Positions 35,701 through 45,300 of a stretch of 64,000 bases of DNA are shown here, piece after piece. The stretch spans positions 40,247,663 to 40,311,662 of the forward strand of contig CM046855.1 of NCBI GenBank assembly GCA_025617745.1, written 5' to 3'. The notes beneath the pieces are model-generated. The model ran no database searches. It was not told where the DNA came from and saw only the letters and a program-made list of their open reading frames with translations. The position numbers and the translations under genes were made by a program. Source of the stretch: Heliocidaris erythrogramma (taxonomy: Eukaryota > Echinodermata > Echinoidea > Camarodonta > Echinometridae). How positions within the stretch are numbered: position 1 is the stretch's first letter; each line of letters starts with the position of its first letter.

Positions 35701-38700
35701 TTCAGGGGCGGCGCTACAGGGGGACGGGCAGGGGTGGTTGCCCCCTATGATTTTTCAAGTGACCTAAAAGAGAAAGAGAGAGAGAGAGAGAAGAAAAACG
35801 ACAAAAGAAGGAGAAGAAGAAAGAAGAAGAAAGAAGAGTATGCAACTATTATTATTATTATTATTATTATTATCATTATTATTATTATTATCCTTATCAT
35901 CATCATTATTATTATTTGTTCATCTAAAACGTAAATTAACTCGCTCGTTGGCGAGGTGCACAATCACCCCCCCCCCCCCCCTTTTTCAAGCACCCAAAAA
36001 GTGTCTCACAAAAATGCCGCTTTTTAGTCTTGTTCACTGCCTTCTTTTTCAGTGGCGTATATTATGACGCCCTGGGCAAACAGTGAATTTGCGCCCCCCC
36101 CCCCCCCCCCTCGAGTCAAATTATGTTATGCGAGGAAGCGAAGCGACCGAGCAGCATTTTTTTTTTATTCAATTATATTTTTACCCTTCTACAGAGTTCC
36201 TTTATTCATCATCAATATAACAATTCTTACAAAAGATCGTACATATTATATATATATTTTTCCCCCCATGATTTTTCATGTAAATACTTACCATAATATA
36301 ACAAAATATGCAGCCGCACAGCGGTGTATTGGATAGTTTGACAAAATACACGTTGTGTACAATAATATATTACATACAAAACAGGCAAAGAGAACGTAGA
36401 CTCTCAGAAACATTTGGTGAAATGAAAACATTTTTTCCTCAAACTTACCATCTTTAAGATTTATCTTTGATATATACTTTTCCATATCATAATATGTTTT
36501 GATAGCTGTCAAAACTTTTTCAAACCTTGGTAGGCCTAATTGACTTACATTTAGCTGATTTTTTTTTCTTACAGGGACGGCCAACAAAATGACGCATAGT
36601 GTTATGGTAGGTGCGTAGACGAAAAGGGAATAGCCCAACAGGCAATTAGCCTAAGTGATAATTAGACAAAGTGATGTTTAGACAAATTGGCATTTAGACC
36701 AACTGACAATTAGACTAAATGGAAAATGGACTAAATGAAAGTTAGACCAAGTGCACATTAGACCATATAAATGCCATGTAGACCATATGGATACTAGACC
36801 AAGTGGATTTTAGACGAAAGGCCTGTAGACCAACTAGTTTTAGACTGACTGGGAATTAGACAAACTGACATTAGACGAACTGGTAGTAGACCAAGTGACA
36901 ACAAAATAAAGTAGACGAAATGGTAATTAGACCAAATGGTAATTAGGCCAAGTGATAATTAGCCCAAGTGGTCATTAGACCTTCTGGTTATTAGACCAAG
37001 TGCAAATTAGGCCAAATGAAGAGTGGACCAAAAGGGTTTAGCCCGAATGAAGGTAGCCCATCTGGAAATTAGACCAAGTGGTTTTAGCCCAAGCGTGCAT
37101 AAACCAACTTATCTTACATGGGTGCATTATGCAAGCAATGAGTTTTTACATTTGCTGTCGAAATGCTGTGACATTTGTGGTAAAAATGGAAATTTTTACA
37201 TTTGTAGGCGAAATGATTTTACACTTGTGGTTAAACAGATTTTACATTTGTGGGCAATTTTATTTTACATTGGTGGTTATTTTTACACTTGTGGTTGACA
37301 TGTTATGACATTTGTGATTATTTTGACATTTTCGGGTGCAATGTTTTCACATTTGTGGGCTCTACCCCCCCCCCCCCCCCCCCCCCCCACTGATTTGTTT
37401 TTTGCCAGCCATCCAAAAGTCAAACAAACAAAAAATTCCCTCCCCCCACTGAGTGACTTTCTCCAAGAATAAAAAATACGGATCTCCCTTTTAGAGGTGA
37501 TAGATTAAAAAAAAACAAATTATGGAGGAAAAAATCCCGTAACCCCATAACCACCCCCCCCCCCCCCCTCACAGCGACTTTTTTTTTAGGTCTGGCGAAA
37601 AAAATTGTCGCCACTCCCTTTGATTCCTTCTTTGTTTTTACTTTTCTTTCATCTCCTCTTTCTATCTACAAAATAACATAAATAAATTATTATATAACAT
37701 AAAGAATTATCAATCGGCCGCCAGATAATTCTGTCTTTTTTATATTATGTTATTTTCCTTCTTTCATCACTATTTCTCTTTTCTACATTTATTCTTTGTT
37801 TTATTCTTTTATCTATGCCTTCTATCTTACCATGTTATTCTTTGTTTTTATCCTTCCTTCTTCGCTTTCTATTTTTCCGTATGTTACTCTTTGTATGGGA
37901 CCGGAGCACGACATTAAATGTCATTTACAGGCAACAAAAAATTGAGAATAGACTGCCCACAAAGTAGAAATGAATGTTATTCCAGGTGCGGTTATTTGCT
38001 TCCGACTTGGATGCATAGAACCTGAAAAGAGGGGACGGTCAACCCCATGAATAAAAAGGGGGAGCCAATAACAAAAACAAGAAACAACCAAACAAACGAA
38101 CAAATAAAAAAAAATCAGAAAATAAAACAAAATCGGTGAGATGACCTCCACTTATGCTTATCACCTTATTAATCAATCATGATACCTCCCCTCTATCTTT
38201 CATTCTTTATAATATCACCGAATTCATTCTTATCCCCTCTTTCTACTTTTCCTCTCTTCCTTCTTTTTTCATTTGCCCTTTATATTGTAATAATTATTAT
38301 CTTTTGAGGCCCTCTCCTAATTCTCCCTGTCTTTGTCTCTGCTTCTCTCTCTATCTCTCTCTCTCTCTCTCTCTCTCCACTCCTTTGGATCTCTGATGGG
38401 GGAGAGGGTGCTGGGCTGTCTCGACCTCCTGAATTCCTTTTAATGTTCGTTCGTTGTTTCGGTACCCTTTTCCATTTTTGGAAATACGAACCCTATTTCA
38501 TTTTCGGAATTATGAACCCTATTTCATTTTCGGAATTACGAACCCTATTTCATTTTCGGAATTACGAACCCTATTTCATTTTCGGAATTACGAACCCTAT
38601 TTCATTTTTTCGGAATGACGAACCCTATTTCATTTTCGGAATTATGAACCCTATTTCATTTTTCGGAATTACGAACCCTATTTCATTTTTTCGGAATGAC

Positions 38701-39270
38701 GAACCTATTTCATTTTCGGAATTACGAACCCTATTCCATTTTCGGAAATACAAACCTTTGGAATTACGAGCCCTCTTTCATTTTCGGAAAAACGAACTTC
38801 GGAATTACAGACCTTTGGAGTAACAAGCCTTCGGAAATACGAACCTTTGAAAAACCGGCATGTAACCATTAAAAAAAATATTATTATTATTATTTTTATT
38901 ATTATTATCATTATTATTATCACCATTATCATAATTATTATTCATATGTTCTCACTTGTCGATGAGCAAGCTGGCAGGAACAGTCAGCAAGATCCTCATC
39001 ATGAATTTGGTTGCCAGGAGTAACCCGTTTTGGAAACTAAGTTCCTCATGACACTCGTGTAGTAAAGGAGCTAAGAGAGAGTCTCGACTGGACCAGGTTG
39101 TGTTGGAGGGTGGGGTGAAATCCTTGGGACTGTCAGTTGACTCGGTTTGTTCCGCCAAGCATTCTGATAGGTTCGATGGGTCTGTTCGTGCTACCTGATG
39201 GCACATGGAACGATACACATTCCTGTAACAAAGATGGAGCAGAATTTCGGGAGACACTGGGACTGTATTG

Positions 39271-39301
<31 letters not shown>

Positions 39302-42300
39302 GAGAGCGAGCGAGAGAGAGGGGAGATGGGGGAGATTAGAATGAGAGAGAGTATAACAGGAATAGACACAGAGAGAAAGATATTTTCATTAATAAGCACT
39401 TGACAACAATGACAGGCGTATGGACGCTTTACGATTTATACCCTTACGGATCAAATGGTACTTAAAAAAGAATAATTACAATTCTGCACACAGCTAGGGG
39501 CTTACGGTGCAACTCCTTCAATCCGATCCACAGGATATTTCATATAGCACATTGCCCTTGCTCTTACATATAGTGCTGCAAATACTGCTTCACACATATA
39601 GTTGAGCAAATATATAATCCAAAATTGTCAAAAATATTAATTCAAATATGATTAGAATCTATTTAATAAAGGGCATTTCCTAGCGTTACGGAATGATATT
39701 CACCACAAAGCATTCAGAAGAAGAATATTATGATCGTCGTAATAAATTAATAGTAAAATACAGTCATAATCTAATATGAGGTACATTAAAATTGTTGAGT
39801 TTTAGGCAAACATTTGTAGCGACTTACTTTAATGTACATGTATAATTATGTATTTCACAAAAATATCCAAAATGGCTTCCATTTTTGTTTTTAATGCAAG
39901 TTCACTTTTCTTCACTTTTCAGAACCAGTTTGAACTTGTTTTTCAACATACGGTAATTTTCCATTACGTCATGTGTAGACAAGCCTATGTTTATTCATGT
40001 TTTTCTTGTTTTGGTAATTTTGGCCAATCATTAATCTTGTGTACAGCGCGTCTAATTTTACGCGATCGCCTCAATTCAACTTTCTTCTCCACTCCCGCAA
40101 CAACTACGGTCGAGGCATCACCTCCCATTTCATCGCGGTAGAGTCATCAATTTACTCCCCTTCATTTCGTGGTCGAGTCTTCAATTCAACTTTCTTTTCA
40201 TCTCCCAGTTTTTCTACGGTCGAGGCATCATCTCCCGTCATCTTCTGGTCGAGTCATATTCTCACTTAATTCTCACTTAATCTTCTCAAGCTTCTCTGGT
40301 TGTGGTACCTTCGGCAGTAGTTTTCAGTCTACCTTTAAGACTGATTCCGTTTGGTGGCCGTAGCTAGATACCAGCTCCTCATCATCAGCATGTTTTGTTC
40401 ATCGACGACGAACGACTCACCGCTTCGTCACGTCTTTTCTGAACTAATGCTGTTCTTCATGGACGACGAACGACTCACCGCTTCGTCACGTCTTTTCTGA
40501 ACTCATGCTATTCTTCATCGACGACGAACGACTCACCGTTTCGTCACGTCTTTTCTGAACTCATGCTGTTCTTCATCGACGACGAACGACTCACCGCTTC
40601 GTCACGTCTTTTCTGAACTCATGCTATTTTTCATCGACGGCGAACGACTCACTGCTTCGTCACGTCTTCTTCAGTCCATCTTGGGGCAACTCACCGTCCC
40701 GCGGACCAGCAGCAATTCATCTATTCATCCATCATGGACCTGCATGCGACTCTTCAGTCCCGAACCAGCGGTCTTTACATCAAGTCTCCGAGCGATCATC
40801 TCGCGAGCCCCTTTCGTCTCCGACACTCGTCGTCGAGCGCCCTTCACTACTATTTCTTCATTTACGACTGGCATAGCGAGATCATGCAGACTCGTATTAA
40901 AGTTACAGCCAGCTACCGTATTTATAGACTTTGAACTTTAATTCAACTCTCAACTTTAAATTAACAGCAGCGATCTTTTTTCGGAATTGACATGTCAATT
41001 CATTTATTATTCATTTCTCGTATTTCATTTGTGCAATTTCTTATCACGTTCACCGACACTGCGTTGTCAAGATTGCAGAGCTATATTCTTCATAATAAAA
41101 AGGGAAAAGGGAATTACTTTTGGTATGGACTTTTTATTCTATTGTCGGCATCAAAATTAAATCGTAGCCTAATGTAGTTTTAATCTTAGTTTAAAACTTC
41201 ATACCTATATTTCATTCACACTTACCAAAATTCATATCTCACAACCTTTTTTCCTAAACATTCATCAATTCTATAAAATATAATTTTTATATTGCTTCGC
41301 TGCGGAATGACTAAAAAAGGACGTGACTTTTCAACCAGAATAAACGTTGCTCAAACTCTATGAACTTTAAATGATTGTGTGTCTTGTTTTCAAGATTGGT
41401 GTGGCATTCTGTAGTATTTTAACTTTGATATGGCACCATGTTCCTGGAAATCTGTTTGAAAATATTTTAAATATGCTGCAAAATATGAAATGAAACAGCG
41501 TTATACAAAACGACCGTTAACGGAATGACTTATATTGTTATTCTTTGTAAATAATTTGATCTTTGAAAATGTTTGAAGAGTATTCATTTGTGTTTAATGC
41601 TTCTGCATGCAAGCTTAACATACATTCAGATATATCTAACCATCACATATATACCATTTTATGCATGTATTTAATTGTTTTATGAATTTCTTATATAATC
41701 TATTGTTTTTCAATATTCATGAATTTCATATGATTTTTTTCTATTTCATACTATCAACTAAATCAATATTTTGTGGACGGCAATACATGTATTTAGTTTT
41801 ACGTTGGGTCCAACGTAATTGTCAGATTTTGATGCAATCCGATCTTGGGGTTCTGGCTCATGTACATATATGAAAGTCTTATAACTTTTAATATTTCTAT
41901 ACATGTACTCTGCTATTTTTATTTTTATTATATTTTATTTTTTCTGTTTTTTGGGTTTTTTTTTTTTTTTTTTATCATCTTAATTATTTGTAAATATCTT
42001 GATTTGTCATTAATTTTTATATATAACAATGTTTGTATCTGCTTGAAAGTTTTTTATGTTTGTGAACTCTCAATAAATACACAATTAAAAAAAAAAAATC
42101 AATCAATCAATATTTGGACCTACAATACAGGACGTCAAAGAAAATACATTTCATTAGCAATGGAATAAGAGTACACCATTTTCCCATTTATTTTGTACAC
42201 AAAACCCAAAATATGAAAATTTCTAAAATTTGATATAATTTTCATACTGGAAAGTTTTTTCATTTCATTTCATTTATATTCATATTTCCCATGTTACATT

Positions 42301-45300
42301 TACATTTAAAAAACAAATGAATTACATTCAAGGACACATACTTAAATAACATACAGGTAAGTGGTCTATGTAGAGTACTGATTTAACTGAGAGTAATATG
42401 ATGGGACCTACATGAAAGCAAGTGGGATCATCATCTCTACTTAATTGCGAATAATTTGATATATTAAGCTGAACCAATGTAAAGGCTTAGAATTTAATTA
42501 ATTATACAAAACTGAATTTAATTCCATTCCATAACATTATTTTGTTACGGAATGACACAATCAATCATATAATTCATATTTAAAATATTTCTTCAAACTA
42601 AAAGCATATACATTTTGCAGGTATTATGTACCTTGACTTACCTATATACTTTCATAACAAAATGATAGTCCTTTTCGGAAATAAGATGAAATGATGTGTT
42701 TTGGGTTACGGAATGACATTTTTTTGGAGTTTAAATTTCCAAGGTTAGTTAAGTATGAGAAATTATGAAAAAAAGAAAGTAATCGTATTCTTGGTTACTT
42801 TGTTGTTTAAACTTTGTGTATCAAGTATATTTTAACAAACAGGTCATACTTATATGACCTTTACCTTCTTTTACGATTTATTATATTGGTATCAAACATT
42901 GATTTCAAGACTATTATTCATGCAAATTTTCAGTATTCATGAGTGTGAAAATGTTTTAATTTGATCAGATTATGAAAATGTGAATATTTATGATTAATTT
43001 TACACTTAATGTGATATGATCAGACAGATTTGAAATTTTGGGGTTTATGTCCTGATCCTGTTTTGCTTGGAATTGCCCTCAAAATGAATATATTGACTCC
43101 TATGATGTGCCCTTACTAAAATCTATTCAAAGTGAATATAACAAAATGTCAAAGTTATTAGGATATTGCTTCAAGTTACGTAATGCCCAGGCCCGGCTGT
43201 AGGTCGCATGCGGCCTGTTGACTACTTCTGCCCCACCTACACTTTTATTGTGTATCGCAACTTATTTTCTCTGCAATACACGTTTTTCAGTGGACTGATA
43301 CCAACCGCGTATCCAGGATTTTATTTTAGGGGGCGGTTGTGAGTTCGCAAAGCGTGCGAAATTGGTGATGAGCACGCGAAGCGTGCTCCGCAAACTCTTA
43401 GAAAAAAATGGTGCTTATGTGGTACTCATTAGCTCCAAACTGGTGCCGGATTGAAAAGGTGTCTACAAGTTCCATTAAAAGGACCTTAACCATTGAGCTT
43501 AGATTTCTCCACCTTTTGTTATGCGTATTAGTCTTTATCATAATCTGTAGATATTATTTAAACATGTCCACGATAATATCTATCTACATTCGTCATTTTC
43601 AAAATACTTTGGTTTGATACAAATTGTATAAATGTGTTCTATTGCATGTTGTTATAATTTATTGATTTCAGTTACTATGGATATATTTTTTTCGAAGGAC
43701 TATAAAATATTGCTCAAGAGTAGGCTAGCTCTTTGCCAGTGCTCATGATGAGCACCTTTAAAGGTGTCGATGAAAACCTTTTCAAAAGGTGCTTAGGTAC
43801 ACCCTAAAAGGTGGCACTGTTGTGGCAAATATAAGCACCTTTAAAGGTGCTCAAACAGACCTTTTTTTCTAAGAGTGCAGGGGGTGGGTGCAAGGAGGGG
43901 GCGGGGGAGTTTTCCCTGACGCTTTAGCAAATTTGAGAGAAAAATAACGGCTTGTAGCAAACAGTTTTTTTTAGGCGGAAGGTTATAGTTCGACGCCCTG
44001 ACTGCATGCTTTTCAAGTATTTGGACGCAATATTGCACTGTATGTAACAGGGGTGGGTGCAGGGAGGGAGGAGTTTTGACGTTTTTAGAAAATTTTGAGA
44101 GAAAGATCACGGCACGGCACTTTTTCAGGCTTTTTTCTCTCACTTCCCCCTATCTTTCGCTTTCGCTTTAAAAAAAAATTTTTTTTTAATTGACTTTCTT
44201 TTGGGGGCTTAATTCCTTTCCGACTTTTATGTAACATTTTATAATTTCGTTACAATATTCTCCAGCTAAAATAAATGGGACATCTTGAACTGGTACACAT
44301 GCAGAGAATCGACTAGCATCTTGAAGGGCTTAGCATATACGTTTCCAAGACCAATTAGAGGAATTGATTATGTGTGATTATGTATGTACGTATAAATACG
44401 AATAAATACAAAATAAACAAGTCAAATTTTGTTCCAAGTTTTGAACTGAATAGTTTCCATGATTATGAACTCGTGTTGCAGGACACCAAAACAAAGAAAA
44501 AGTCAAAGAAACGTGGTGCTCTTTACTTTTATCATAACAATTCTGATTTAGCAGTATCTTTAAAAAGCTAACAGTTTAGATTTTAATAAGAAGAAAGTCT
44601 TTTAAGCTCTACAAAAGAAACATGAGAAAAGGAGCTCTACAAAATAATATATGTGTTCCGCGCTATAGAACTGTGCTTCATATAAGCCAACGTAAAAGTG
44701 ACAAGAATGCTGGTATCCGTAAAGCATATAAAGCCGACAGTTGATAAACGTCTAGAGCAATAAACAATGAAATTTGAACGAAAAATATAATATGAATATT
44801 ATGGGCTTTAGAGTGGTAACTTATTTAATTTCAACCAACCATATAATCATGCATGTACAACACATTACCAGACATTGTACTGGGTTGATTCATTTCTTAG
44901 GGACATACAAAGTCGTGTGTAGGTCATTCAGACCATATTGTTAGAAACTTAAGGACAGATAGATTATTGATTGATATTGGAATTACCAATAATATAGCAT
45001 TTAATTACTCATTACTTTTTTATCATCCTCGCAAAAACAAAACTGAATCACAAATAATAATAATAATACATGGCATTTATAACGCGCCTTTCCCAAACTG
45101 GCCCAAAGCGCGAGATATATATCATTACCCCGGTCATTGGATTCTGGCACGCCCGCACACAATGTATGCACATTCTCCACTCAATGGGGAGCATTCCAGC
45201 AATGGGCAGTACAGTGACGCTCACATGCTAAGCAAACGACATTAACTTTCGCCATCCTACCGGGTACCCATTTAACACCTGGGTGACAGTGGCAAATGTA

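Noticed and set aside
36562-36638. Minus-strand hydrophobic stretch (YAPTITLCVILLAVP) followed by a GTAAGA-like donor, possible extra SLC18 exon
   Set aside because: Exons 2 and 3 already join in phase with matching homology on both sides of this site, and no acceptor or family match is present.
44374-44571. 65-residue Lys-rich frame as a small gene
   Set aside because: No homology, AT-rich context and no splice partner; indistinguishable from chance.
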